This document shows positions 44,692 to 53,117 of a DNA stretch of 61,076 bases, piece by piece. The translations under genes and the position numbers were made by a program. The notes under the pieces are model-generated. The model worked only from the letters and a program-made list of their open reading frames with translations. It did no database searches and was not told where the DNA came from. The DNA comes from Cnuella takakiae. GTDB lineage: Bacteria; Bacteroidota; Bacteroidia; Chitinophagales; Chitinophagaceae. Every line of letters begins with the position of its first letter. Within the stretch, counting starts at the first letter, position 1. Location: assembly GCF_001953305.1 (NCBI RefSeq), contig NZ_MTFE01000010.1:1251426-1312501 (forward strand), read 5' to 3'.

Positions 44692-44709
44692 GTCATTGTA
44701 AACGATGAC
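44692..44709. promoter_or_regulatory. Candidate operator palindrome in the nos/Rrf2 promoter region
   Basis: 18-bp near-palindrome GTCATTGTAAACGATGAC (arms of eight with one mismatch), centred between the divergent nos cluster and Rrf2-RIC operon, 32-57 bases upstream of both putative -7 elements. Such a shared site would allow the Rrf2 protein or the REC-Crp/Fnr regulator to control both directions. Confidence 0.5.
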
Positions 44710-44740
44710 TTTTATCAGTTAGGCGGAAATGCCTGTAGAA

Positions 44741-44748
44741 TACATTTG
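44741..44748 (+). promoter_or_regulatory. Candidate TAnnTTTG element of the Rrf2-RIC operon
   Basis: TACATTTG, 20 bases upstream of the Rrf2 ATG at 44769. Confidence 0.5.
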
Positions 44749-44768
44749 ACCTCTAGCTTTGGAGTGCT

Positions 44769-45242
44769 ATGATCTTTTCTAAAACATTCGGTTATGCCTT
44801 GCGGGGTATCCTTTACATCGCGTTGATGCAGGATGAAAAACGTTTTGTGCAGATTGAAGAGATGGCCCAAAAACTGGGTGTGCCGAGGCATTTCCTGGGT
44901 AAGATCATGAAGCGCCTGGTAAAAGAAGGCATGCTGCTATCGGTAAAAGGTCCTTATGGCGGGTATACGCTGTCGGATGCTACCCTGCAGATGCCGCTGT
45001 TGCGCCTGGAAGATCTGACGGATGGACTGGGTACGTTCAACAACTGCGTGTTGCGCTTGCGTGCCTGCAATGCCACCAATCCCTGCCCTTTGCATTTCCA
45101 GATGGAACGCATCAAGGGCGACCTGCGACGGGTAATGGAAACCACCACCATTGCCGACCTGTTGCATAAAGACAAAAAAGAGTTCATCAACAGTATTGCC
45201 ACCTATGAATTTGATGGCAGTATGTTGGAAAACGAAAATTAA
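44769..45242 (+). CDS. Rrf2-family regulator with three cysteines (nos-linked)
   Basis: A 157-aa winged-helix protein starting MIFSKTFGYALRGILYIALM, with IEEMAQKLGVPRHFLGKIMKRLVKEGMLLSVKGPYGGY typical of Rrf2. The Fe-S cysteine set NNCVLRLRACNATNPCPLHF matches the spacing in the other Rrf2 protein (25561-25992) and in NsrR. It is divergent from the nos cluster, and its stop codon overlaps the RIC start by one base (TAATG), so it likely senses NO or redox state and controls both. Confidence 0.92.
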   Translation: MIFSKTFGYALRGILYIALMQDEKRFVQIEEMAQKLGVPRHFLGKIMKRLVKEGMLLSVKGPYGGYTLSDATLQMPLLRLEDLTDGLGTFNNCVLRLRACNATNPCPLHFQMERIKGDLRRVMETTTIADLLHKDKKEFINSIATYEFDGSMLENEN

Positions 45243-45991
45243 TGACAGGAGAAAATATTCAGGCAATACCAACGGTATCGGAACTGGTGCGGCGCAACTA
45301 CCGCGCTGCGGATGTGCTGCGCAAATGGGGCATCAACTATTGTTGCAGCGGCAACGTATCGCTTGCCGAAGCCTGTGCCCTTAAAGGTATTGATGAAGCG
45401 GCTGTGCAACAGGACCTCAATGCTGCCGGGCGGCAGATATGCCTGCCTGCAGGTTTGCAGTACCAGGATTGGCCGGTTGAATTCCTGATTGATTATATCG
45501 TGCATGTACACCATGCTTACCTCAAGCAGGTACTTCCGGCACTGCACCAGCAATTGAATGGTTTTGTAAAAGGCCACACCAAAAAATATCCTTACCTGCA
45601 GGAGGTGGGCGATGTGTTCAACGACCTGAAAACCGAGTTGGAAGAACACAATGCCAAAGAGGAAGAACGCATTTTTCCTTACCTCCGGCAAATAGCCAGC
45701 ACCTACAAGCGCCGCGAAACTTATGGCTCCCTGTTTGTGCGCACTTTAGGCAAACCCCTCGACAAGATGGTGGCCATAGACCATAACCGCATTGCCGCCC
45801 TGCTCGACCAGTTGCGCAGTGTAACCAACCAATACCATTTTGCCGAAGGAGCCTGTACCAACCACCAGGTGCTGTACCACAAACTGAAGGAGCTGGACAA
45901 CGACCTGGTGCAGCACAAGCACCTGGAAAATAATATCCTGTACCCGCGGGTGCTGCAAATGGAGCAGGAGTTGTTGCAACCGGTGTCCTAG
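45242..45991 (+). CDS. ric: RIC-type di-iron protein (ScdA/YtfE-like)
   Basis: A 249-aa repair-of-iron-centres protein without the DUF2249 extension of its paralogue at 24056. ScdA N-terminal domain: SELVRRNYRAADVLRKWGINYCCSGNVSL. Hemerythrin-like domain with ligands in VHHAYLKQVLPAL, EEHNAKEEERIFPYL, MVAIDHNRIAALL and QHKHLENNILYPR. Translationally coupled to the Rrf2 regulator. Having two RIC paralogues suggests frequent NO exposure. Confidence 0.92.
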   Translation: MTGENIQAIPTVSELVRRNYRAADVLRKWGINYCCSGNVSLAEACALKGIDEAAVQQDLNAAGRQICLPAGLQYQDWPVEFLIDYIVHVHHAYLKQVLPALHQQLNGFVKGHTKKYPYLQEVGDVFNDLKTELEEHNAKEEERIFPYLRQIASTYKRRETYGSLFVRTLGKPLDKMVAIDHNRIAALLDQLRSVTNQYHFAEGACTNHQVLYHKLKELDNDLVQHKHLENNILYPRVLQMEQELLQPVS

Positions 45992-46046
45992 ATCGTGGCT
46001 GGTTTTTTATCGTGAGGAAAGCGCATTGGTATATAACACGCTGCAT

Positions 46047-46066
46047 CTGGTTCTTACCAGGTTTTT
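46047..46066 (+). terminator. Short hairpin terminator after RIC
   Basis: CTGGT/ACCAG 5-bp stem with a 4-base loop followed by GTTTTT, 56 bases after the RIC stop. Weak stem, so tentative. Confidence 0.4.
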
Positions 46067-46184
46067 ACAACAGGGCTAAGGTGCTCCTGTTATGGCGCCG
46101 CGACCCTCAGTATTTCGAAATAAGATAAGTTTGCTTCCTGGTAACAACCATCAAACCCCATTGTCGATACCAGGCACACCCAAG

Positions 46185-47819
46185 ATGGAAAAATCCAACA
46201 GCCCTACCCCGGAACCAAAGACAGATTACAGGGGCATGCCCCAACTGACACGTAGCCAGGCATCGTGGTATGCGGTTGCGGTATTTGCCGTCACCGTTGT
46301 GCTGAGCTACTTTTTACCGGGTTATACCATTACCCTCAGCGGTCTGCTGGTGGTGATTTTTCTTTCGGTATTTGTACCTACCCGGAGTTCTACCCTGATT
46401 GCTGCCGGTACCAGCCTGGCGGTGATCCTGGGGTTTATGGCACTCAACCTGCGGGGTATACCCCTCACGCAGGTGTGGATGGAGTTTTACTTTATGTTGT
46501 TGCTGGTAGTGTTTACTACCCTGATTGTTTTATATATCAAATCCCTGATCCGGCATATGCAGTTCGACAAGAGCCACATGACCTCCCTGTTTGAAAACGC
46601 CACTGAAGGCATCATTCTCACCGACGACCGGGGAGTGATCATCCTCGCCAACCCGGCGGCCCTGAAAATGTTTGCCTACGCAGCGCCCGAGCTCATTGGT
46701 AAACCCGTGGAGGTGCTCTTGCCCAAGCGCTATCGTGCCGGCCACGGACAGCTGCGCGAAGGGTTTTACAAAGACCCGCAGAACCGCTCCATGGGTTCGG
46801 GCCGCGACCTTTTTGGACAGCGCCAGGATGGTACGGCTTTCCCCGTGGAGGTGAGCCTCAGCGCCTATAAGCAGCGCAATGTGCAGTACGTGATTGCTTT
46901 TATCGTAGACATCACCCACCGCAAGGAAATAGAGCAAAGCATGCTGCAACAACAGCAGCAGCTGGAAAAAGTAACTAATGATATCCGCCGCCTCAATGCC
47001 GAACTGGAAGCGAAGGTGGAAGAGCGGACTATTATTTTAAAAGAAGCTCTCCAGCGCCTGGAGCAAAGCCAGGCCGAACTGAGCGAGGCTTTGGATAAAG
47101 AAAAACAACTCAGCGAGATCAAGAGCCGCTTTGTGTCGATGGCTTCGCACGAGTTTCGCACACCGCTGGCAGCCGTGTTATCGTCGGCGTCATTGCTGGC
47201 AAAGTATACCACCTCCGAGCAGCAGACCAACCGCGACAAGCACATCAACCGTATTAAAGATTCGGTAAAACACCTGAACGACCTGCTGGAAGATTTCCTC
47301 TCTTTGGGCAAGCTGGATGAAGGAAAAATAACGGCCCAATTTGCGCCTTTTGCACTGCAGGAAACCGTGGGCGATACGGTGGAGGATATGAAAGGCCTGT
47401 TGAAAGAAGGCCAGCAGATTGCCTATCACCATGAAGGCAGCGACCTGGTGGTAAGCGACAAGAAGTTTTTGAAGAATATCCTGATCAACCTGGTGAGCAA
47501 TGCCATCAAGTTTTCGGATGCGCATACTACCATCGAAGTACACAGCAGGGTAAATGGTACCACTGCTACCATTGCGGTTACGGATAAGGGCATCGGTATT
47601 TCGGAAGAAGACCAGAAGCACCTGTTCTCTACTTTTTTCCGCGGCAAGAACGCCCTTAATATCCAAGGCACCGGACTGGGGCTGCACATCGTAAAGCGTT
47701 ATGCCGATATGTTGCATGGAACCCTACATTTGCACAGTACCCTTAATGTGGGCACTACCATTACGCTTGATTTTCCCATAAATGATATAGGCCATGGCAA
47801 AGACGATTCTGGTAATTGA
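46185..47819 (+). CDS. Membrane PAS-domain sensor histidine kinase
   Basis: A 544-aa kinase. Four or more hydrophobic helices (about 26-115) anchor it, followed by a PAS domain about 135-250 (LFENATEGIILTDDRGVIILANPAALKMF), a coiled coil about 250-310, HisKA with MASHEFRTPLAAVLSSASLL (phospho-His 322) and HATPase with VTDKGIGISEEDQKHLF and GTGLGLHIVKRY. The PAS region has the GHGQLREGFY-type segment seen in oxygen-sensing FixL-like kinases, but heme binding is not proven. ATG 46185 is chosen; 46092 would add 31 odd residues. It overlaps the REC-Crp gene by 26 bases. Confidence 0.9.
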   Translation: MEKSNSPTPEPKTDYRGMPQLTRSQASWYAVAVFAVTVVLSYFLPGYTITLSGLLVVIFLSVFVPTRSSTLIAAGTSLAVILGFMALNLRGIPLTQVWMEFYFMLLLVVFTTLIVLYIKSLIRHMQFDKSHMTSLFENATEGIILTDDRGVIILANPAALKMFAYAAPELIGKPVEVLLPKRYRAGHGQLREGFYKDPQNRSMGSGRDLFGQRQDGTAFPVEVSLSAYKQRNVQYVIAFIVDITHRKEIEQSMLQQQQQLEKVTNDIRRLNAELEAKVEERTIILKEALQRLEQSQAELSEALDKEKQLSEIKSRFVSMASHEFRTPLAAVLSSASLLAKYTTSEQQTNRDKHINRIKDSVKHLNDLLEDFLSLGKLDEGKITAQFAPFALQETVGDTVEDMKGLLKEGQQIAYHHEGSDLVVSDKKFLKNILINLVSNAIKFSDAHTTIEVHSRVNGTTATIAVTDKGIGISEEDQKHLFSTFFRGKNALNIQGTGLGLHIVKRYADMLHGTLHLHSTLNVGTTITLDFPINDIGHGKDDSGN

Positions 47820-48855
47820 CGACAACAACGATCTGAGAGAAAATACCGCTGAAATACTAGAACTGGCGGGCTACCGGACCCTTACGGCCGAAAACGGCAA
47901 AAGGGGCGTAGACGTGGCGGTAAGAGAAAAGCCATCGCTGATTGTGTGCGATATCATGATGCCCGAACTGGATGGTTATGGCGTGCTGCACCTGCTGCGC
48001 AAAAACGAAGACACCGCCAACATTCCCTTTATCTTTTTGACGGCCAAAACCGAGCGGAGTGATTTTCGCAAGGGCATGGAAATGGGCGCCGACGATTATG
48101 TGACCAAGCCTTTCGAAGACATCGAGCTGCTCAATGCCATTGAAGTGCGCCTGAAGAAAAGCGAAGTGCTGGAACAGAAATACGCACCCACAGCGCAGGG
48201 CCTGTCGCAGTTTGTACGCGACATCAAGGATACGGGCCTGATGCAGCACCTCTCGGAGCAGTATGCCGTGGAGCAGTACAGCAAAAAACAAAACCTGTAT
48301 GCCGAAAGCAAGCGGCCCCGCTACCTGTATTACCTGGTGGCTGGCAAGGTAAAAGCCTACAAAACCCACGAAGACGGCAAGGAATACATCACGGACCTGT
48401 ACAGCGCCGGCGATTTTGTGGGCTACAGTGCCCTTATTGAAGACAAGAACTACGACGATACCGCGGTGATTGTGGAAGACGCCGAGATCATGCAGATTCC
48501 CCGCGAGGATTTCCTTACCATGATCCACAGCGATGTGAACATTGCCGCCAAGTTTATCCGCATCATCACCCAAAACGTAAAGGAAAAAGAAGAGCGCCTG
48601 CTTAGCCTCGCTTATTCTTCGCTGCGCAAAAGGGTAGCCAAAGCGCTGGTGGACCTGAACCAAAAGTTCAACGCCGATGGCGGCGCTACCCATGCCATCG
48701 AAATCAGCCGCGAAGAAATAGCCCAGTACGTAGGCACCGCCACCGAATCGCTGATCCGCACCCTGTCGGATTTCAAATCAGAAAAACTGATCGACATCCG
48801 CAATGGCAAGATCGTGGTGAGCGATGCGCAGAAGTTGAAGAACTTATTGTACTAA
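47794..48855 (+). CDS. Response regulator fused to a Crp/Fnr-type DNA-binding domain
   Basis: A 353-aa regulator. Receiver domain 1-125 with ILVIDDNNDLREN, phospho-acceptor D53 in IVCDIMMPELDG, FLTAKTERSDF and KPFEDIEL. Then a cyclic-nucleotide-binding-like beta-barrel about 150-270 (YLVAGKVKAYKTHEDGKEY, GDFVGYSALI) and a Crp-type helix-turn-helix about 285-350 (ISREEIAQYVGTATESLIRTLSDF). No Fe-S cysteines of true Fnr are present in the N-terminus, so its signal is phosphorylation by the overlapping PAS kinase. Candidate controller of the nos cluster and hemN. Confidence 0.93.
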   Translation: MAKTILVIDDNNDLRENTAEILELAGYRTLTAENGKRGVDVAVREKPSLIVCDIMMPELDGYGVLHLLRKNEDTANIPFIFLTAKTERSDFRKGMEMGADDYVTKPFEDIELLNAIEVRLKKSEVLEQKYAPTAQGLSQFVRDIKDTGLMQHLSEQYAVEQYSKKQNLYAESKRPRYLYYLVAGKVKAYKTHEDGKEYITDLYSAGDFVGYSALIEDKNYDDTAVIVEDAEIMQIPREDFLTMIHSDVNIAAKFIRIITQNVKEKEERLLSLAYSSLRKRVAKALVDLNQKFNADGGATHAIEISREEIAQYVGTATESLIRTLSDFKSEKLIDIRNGKIVVSDAQKLKNLLY

Positions 48856-48859
48856 GATG

Positions 48860-48922
48860 AGTAATGAGTGATGAATGATGAGTAGCTACTCACTCATCAC
48901 TGATCACTCATCACTCATCTCC
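48860..48922. repeat. Low-complexity inverted spacer (GAGTGATGA words)
   Basis: GATGAGTAATGAGTGATG on the left faces CACTCATCACTGATCACTC on the right, immediately after the REC-Crp stop codon. It can fold as a long hairpin and probably acts as terminator before hemN. Confidence 0.6.
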
Positions 48923-48979
48923 TGACCACAATCCTCCCAAAAGATAACCTGCGTCACCCGGCGCAGCATGCACCTATGG

Positions 48980-48987
48980 TAGTTTTG
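48980..48987 (+). promoter_or_regulatory. Candidate TAnnTTTG element of hemN
   Basis: TAGTTTTG ending four bases before the hemN ATG; a start at this element would give a leaderless or nearly leaderless transcript, like trmD. Confidence 0.45.
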
Positions 48988-48991
48988 CTTC

Positions 48992-50365
48992 ATGCTACCC
49001 GAGGAAGTGAACCCCCTATTGATTCGCAAATACAACCAGCCGGTGCCGCGCTACACCTCTTATCCCACCGTGCCGGTATGGCACGAGCAGTTGGATGCAG
49101 CGGAATGGCAGCAGGCTTTCCGTCAACGTTTTGACGAGCAGAACCACACCTCGGGCATTTCGCTGTACATACACCTGCCTTTTTGCGAATCGCTGTGCAC
49201 CTATTGCGGATGCAACAAAAAGATCACGACCAACCACAAGGTTGAAGACGAGTACCTGGAGGTGATTGAAAAGGAATGGAAGCGTTACCGGAAGCTGATG
49301 AAGCAAACACCGGTGATCCGCGAAATACACCTGGGTGGCGGCACGCCTACTTTCTTTGCGCCGCGCAACCTGCAACGCCTGATCAGGGGCATTCTGAAGG
49401 ACAGCATCGTGCATCCCAGCCACGAGTTCAGCATCGAAGGGCATCCCAACAATACTACCGAGGCGCACCTGAAAGCTTTGTATGAGCTGGGCTTCCGCCG
49501 TATCTCTTATGGTGTGCAGGACAACGATCCAGATGTGCAGCGCGTCATCAACCGCATCCAGCCATTTGAAAATGTACTGAAGGCTACGGAAATGGCACGT
49601 GCCATTGGCTTTACCTCGGTAAACTTTGACCTGATATATGGGCTTCCCCTGCAAACCATCGAAAGCATAGAACGCACCATTGCGCAAACCATCACCCTGC
49701 GCCCGGATCGCATCGCTTTTTACAGCTATGCCCATGTACCCTGGACCAGCAAGGCCCAGCGCCTGTTTGACGAGAGCCACCTGCCACCTGCCGAACTGAA
49801 AGTGCAGCTATACCTGAAAGGCAAGCAAATGCTTACCGAAGCTGGCTATACTGATATTGGCATGGATCATTTTGCGCTGCCCACCGACGAGTTGTACAAG
49901 TGCTGGGAGCGGGGTAAACTGCACCGCAACTTTATGGGTTATACTACCCAGCAAACCGGGCTGCTGCTTGGGTTGGGTGTGTCGAGCATTTCGGACATTG
50001 GAACGGCATACGCACAGAACGAAAAGACCCTGCACAATTATTACGAAGACATCAACAGCGGCGGTCTGGCTATCAAGAAAGGCTATATGCTTTCCGAGGA
50101 AGACGCTTCGTTCCGTAAATACATCCTGGATATTGCCTGCCGTGGCTCTACCACTTTTAAGGAAAAAGACCTTGTCTTGCTGGAGCAGTACAGCTTTCCA
50201 AAGTTGAAAGCCCTTGCCGCCGACGAGTTGGTAGAATGGGACCTGGAGGGTATTCGCCTCACGCCGCAGGGCCGGCAGTTTATCCGAAACGTAGCCAGCG
50301 CTTTCGACCTGTATATTCAACGGCAGGCAGCCAGCGAAAAGCCGATGTTCAGTAAGGCAATCTAA
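48992..50365 (+). CDS. hemN: Oxygen-independent coproporphyrinogen III dehydrogenase
   Basis: Radical SAM enzyme of anaerobic heme synthesis, converting coproporphyrinogen III to protoporphyrinogen IX; cytoplasmic, 457 aa, normal for HemN. The [4Fe-4S] motif is C65-E-S-L-C69-T-Y-C72 followed by GCNKK; other HemN marks are RYTSYPT, EIHLGGGTPTFF, RISYGVQDNDPDVQRVINRIQ and the C-terminal KKGYMLSEED. Its place after the REC-Crp gene suggests induction at low oxygen, which also supplies heme for the cytochromes of the nos pathway. Confidence 0.97.
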   Translation: MLPEEVNPLLIRKYNQPVPRYTSYPTVPVWHEQLDAAEWQQAFRQRFDEQNHTSGISLYIHLPFCESLCTYCGCNKKITTNHKVEDEYLEVIEKEWKRYRKLMKQTPVIREIHLGGGTPTFFAPRNLQRLIRGILKDSIVHPSHEFSIEGHPNNTTEAHLKALYELGFRRISYGVQDNDPDVQRVINRIQPFENVLKATEMARAIGFTSVNFDLIYGLPLQTIESIERTIAQTITLRPDRIAFYSYAHVPWTSKAQRLFDESHLPPAELKVQLYLKGKQMLTEAGYTDIGMDHFALPTDELYKCWERGKLHRNFMGYTTQQTGLLLGLGVSSISDIGTAYAQNEKTLHNYYEDINSGGLAIKKGYMLSEEDASFRKYILDIACRGSTTFKEKDLVLLEQYSFPKLKALAADELVEWDLEGIRLTPQGRQFIRNVASAFDLYIQRQAASEKPMFSKAI

Positions 50366-50456
50366 ACGTGCTGTTGGCTATTGGCTTTTAGCTGTTGGTA
50401 AAACAACTGCATGTATTGCAGGATGGCTTTGAACTTATGTGTTGTGTTTAAATGAT

Positions 50457-50490
50457 AAAACCCCGGAGGTGTCTACCTGCCGGGGTTTGT
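50457..50490 (+). terminator. Terminator of hemN
   Basis: Stem AAACCCCGG (50458-50466) / CCGGGGTTT (50480-50488), inner AGGT/ACCT extension, and TGTT tail. Confidence 0.75.
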
Positions 50491-50592
50491 TATTTACAAG
50501 CTGCAAGTATTTAGCTTCAAGCTGCAAGTATTTCCCAACTGAAACAAAGTGCTAGGCAACAGCCACCACACTCATTACTCATCACTGATCAC

Positions 50593-50991
50593 TCATTCCT
50601 CTTCCTCTTCTCCCATAAACCCATCGATCTCCCTTCTTTGCTTCTTGGTGGGGCGGCCGATCTTGCTGCGGCGTTTACCGGTATGGAAAGTGGCGGCTTC
50701 AAATTTCATCTTGTCGCCTTCTTCTTCAGGGGTGATATCCAAATAGTATTTGATGGCTTCGCTGTATGCCTGCCGGCTGGCCAGCAGGCCGGTAACCTTG
50801 ATCACCCATTTGCGGGCTTCGGTCTTCACTTCGTATTCATCGCCGATACTTACCGTTTTGGCTGCCTTTACATTGGTGCCCAGTAGTTTTACCTTGCCCG
50901 TGTCGCATGCGGCGGCTGCCAGCGTACGGGTTTTGAATATGCGGATGGCCCAGAGGTATTTGTCCAGGCGGAGTTTTTCTTTATCTGCCAT
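50593..50991 (-). CDS. S4-domain RNA-binding protein, Hsp15-like
   Basis: A 132-aa basic protein with an N-terminal S4 domain: RLDKYLWAIRIFKTRTLAAAACDTGKV, GTNVKAAKTVSIGDEYEV. The lysine/arginine-rich tail (TGKRRSKIGRPTKKQRREID) resembles Hsp15, which recycles free 50S subunits with bound nascent chains. The C-terminus ends in an acidic Glu run. Transcribed divergently from the 51252 gene. Confidence 0.88.
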   Translation of the reverse strand: MADKEKLRLDKYLWAIRIFKTRTLAAAACDTGKVKLLGTNVKAAKTVSIGDEYEVKTEARKWVIKVTGLLASRQAYSEAIKYYLDITPEEEGDKMKFEAATFHTGKRRSKIGRPTKKQRREIDGFMGEEEEE

Positions 50992-51251
50992 GGGCCAAAG
51001 GTAGTTAAGGGTTTGGGGTTTGGCGTTGGGGGGTTGGTTAAAACATGCGGCCGATTTTTCTTGCTGCTGTTTTCAATTAAGGTGTGACTGTGATTAGGAT
51101 ACCGGCAACAGGAAGCGGTGATATCAGGTGTTGTCGGCTTATTACTGGATTCTCCCCGCGTCCCCTGCTGCTCCGCATCTTCCGCGTGAAACCCCAACAC
51201 AGCACAATATTTCCCTTTATTGTCTATTTTCAACACACCAAAAACAACATC

Positions 51252-51599
51252 ATGAAACTGCTGCTCCTTGCCATTGCTGCTTGCTTCAGTGCCTCACTAC
51301 AGGCGCAGGAAATTAATATCGGGGACAAATCCAAGTTGCTGGAAAGGGCCATGCAGTTCAAGATAGCAGGTAAGGATACGGTGAAACGCGAGGCCTTCAA
51401 CCTGGTGATCCAAACACCCGGCAGCCGGGTGCGCATCCTGCCGCAGGACGGCATGCCCTGCATTGTTCCGGATACCAGCGATATAGCAGCCATGCCCAAC
51501 GCTTTTAAAAAGACACCTGAAAAGGACCCGTTGCCCGGCCGCATACCCAATGCCTGGAAAGAGCCCAAGCCCCTGCCCGACTTCAAAGGTTCCAAATAA
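51252..51599 (+). CDS. Secreted hypothetical protein
   Basis: A 115-aa protein with signal peptide MKLLLLAIAACFSASLQAQ; the upstream ATG at 51084 is rejected because it lies in non-coding-like sequence. The mature part is rich in Pro and Lys (PNAFKKTPEKDPLPGRIPNA, PKPLPDFKGSK) and has one region that looks like short beta-strands. No family recognised. Likely periplasmic or surface. Confidence 0.65.
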   Translation: MKLLLLAIAACFSASLQAQEINIGDKSKLLERAMQFKIAGKDTVKREAFNLVIQTPGSRVRILPQDGMPCIVPDTSDIAAMPNAFKKTPEKDPLPGRIPNAWKEPKPLPDFKGSK

Positions 51600-51634
51600 A
51601 AACGCCCACCCGGTAGGGTAGGCGCTATTATAAG

Positions 51635-51663
51635 ATCTTCCATCTCTTTAATAGATGGAAGAT
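51635..51663. terminator. Hairpin between convergent genes
   Basis: Perfect 11-bp stem ATCTTCCATCT/AGATGGAAGAT with a 7-base loop, in the 68-bp gap between the secreted protein and the M20 peptidase. Probably ends both transcripts. Confidence 0.7.
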
Positions 51664-51667
51664 TGGT

Positions 51668-53035
51668 TTATGCTTCCGCAAAATACTGGTGGAAATAAGG
51701 AATGGTTTCAATACCCTTATAGTAGTTCTCCAGGTTAAACTTCTCGTTGGGCGAGTGCAGGTTGTCGCTGTCGAGGCCAAAGCCCATGAACACGATCTTC
51801 ACACCCAGTTCTTTTTCCAGAATAGCGCAGATGGGAATAGAACCACCGCCACGTACGGGGATGGGTTCTTTACCAAATGTTTCCTTCACTGCTTTGGCTG
51901 CAGCCTGGTAACCCTTGCTGTCGAGCGGGGTCATATAGGCTTCACCGCCGTGGAGGTTATAAGCATTTACCTGAACCGATGCAGGCGCAATTTTACGGAA
52001 ATGCTCCAGCAGCATCTGCGTGATCTTTTCCGACGACTGGTTGGGCACCAGTCGGGCAGAGATCTTGGCATAAGCCTTTGAAGGCAGTACCGTTTTGGCC
52101 CCTTCGCCGGTATAGCCGCTCCACATGCCGTTTACTTCCAGGGTAGGACGGATGCCGGTATGTTCGTTGGTGGTATACCCTTTTTCGCCCCACAGTTCCT
52201 GTACGCCCAAGTCGGCGGCATATTCTTGTGCATCAAAAGGTGCACGGGCCATCAGCTCGCGTTCTTCGGGTGTGGCTTCCACTACGTCGTCGTAAAAACC
52301 AGGAATGGTAATATGGTTGTTCTCGTCGTGGCAGGAAGCGATCATTTTAGCCAGGATGGTAGCGGGGTTGGCAACGGCGCCACCATACACACCGCTATGC
52401 AGGTCGCGGTTGGGACCGGTCACTTCTACCTGTATGTAGGCCAGGCCGCGTACACCCACATCAATGGAAGGATTTTCCATCGAAATCATGGAAGTATCGG
52501 AAATCAGGATCACATCGCACTTCAGGAGGTCCCTGTTATCGGCTACAAACTGCTCCAGGTTGGGGGAGCCCACTTCTTCTTCGCCTTCGATGAGGAACTT
52601 GATATTGGTGGTTTGGGTGCCGGTTTGCACCATGGTTTCAAATGCCTTTACGTGCATGTAAAACTGGCCCTTGTCGTCGGCCGAGCCGCGGGCATACACT
52701 TTACCATCCTTGATCACGGGCTCAAAGGGGCCGCTGTGCCACAGCTCCAGCGGGTCGGCGGGCTGCACATCGTAGTGGCCATATACCAGCACGGTAGGTT
52801 TCAACGGGTCGATGATCTTTTCGCCATATACCACGGGGTAGCCATTGGTAGGCATCACCTCCACGCGGTCGGCGCCGGCTTCGCGGAGACGTTGGGCCAC
52901 CGCATCGGCGCAGCGTTGCATATCGCCAGCGTTTTCGGTATTGGCGGAAATGGAAGGAATGCGGAGGAGTTCCAGCATTTCGTTGAGGAAACGGTCTTTG
53001 TTCTGCTCCTGATAACTTTTCCAGGCCTGTTGCAT
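51668..53035 (-). CDS. M20-family dipeptidase
   Basis: A 455-aa zinc-dependent peptidase of the M20 (carnosinase/PepV-like) group. Metal-binding and catalytic blocks: LVYGHYDVQPAD, RGSADDKGQFYMHV, LIEGEEEVGSPN and DTSMISMENPSID; the C-terminal MGFGLDSDNLHSPNEKF holds the last metal ligand. Probably cytoplasmic turnover of di- or tripeptides. Monocistronic. Confidence 0.92.
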   Translation of the reverse strand: MQQAWKSYQEQNKDRFLNEMLELLRIPSISANTENAGDMQRCADAVAQRLREAGADRVEVMPTNGYPVVYGEKIIDPLKPTVLVYGHYDVQPADPLELWHSGPFEPVIKDGKVYARGSADDKGQFYMHVKAFETMVQTGTQTTNIKFLIEGEEEVGSPNLEQFVADNRDLLKCDVILISDTSMISMENPSIDVGVRGLAYIQVEVTGPNRDLHSGVYGGAVANPATILAKMIASCHDENNHITIPGFYDDVVEATPEERELMARAPFDAQEYAADLGVQELWGEKGYTTNEHTGIRPTLEVNGMWSGYTGEGAKTVLPSKAYAKISARLVPNQSSEKITQMLLEHFRKIAPASVQVNAYNLHGGEAYMTPLDSKGYQAAAKAVKETFGKEPIPVRGGGSIPICAILEKELGVKIVFMGFGLDSDNLHSPNEKFNLENYYKGIETIPYFHQYFAEA

Positions 53036-53074
53036 AAGCTATATCGTTAATGGTAAAATAAGCGGGCTAAAGAT

Positions 53075-53107
53075 AGACCTATAAGGTTTTAAAAACCTTA
53101 TAGGTCT
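53075..53107. repeat. Perfect 16-bp inverted repeat upstream of the M20 gene
   Basis: Arms 53075-53090 and 53092-53107 (AGACCTATAAGGTTTT and complement) with a single-base loop. Next to it the word GACCTGTTAGGTGT (about 53112) repeats the right arm of the 1306-1338 hairpin. It sits between the polymerase stop and the peptidase start. Confidence 0.75.
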
Positions 53108-53117
53108 TTACGACCTG

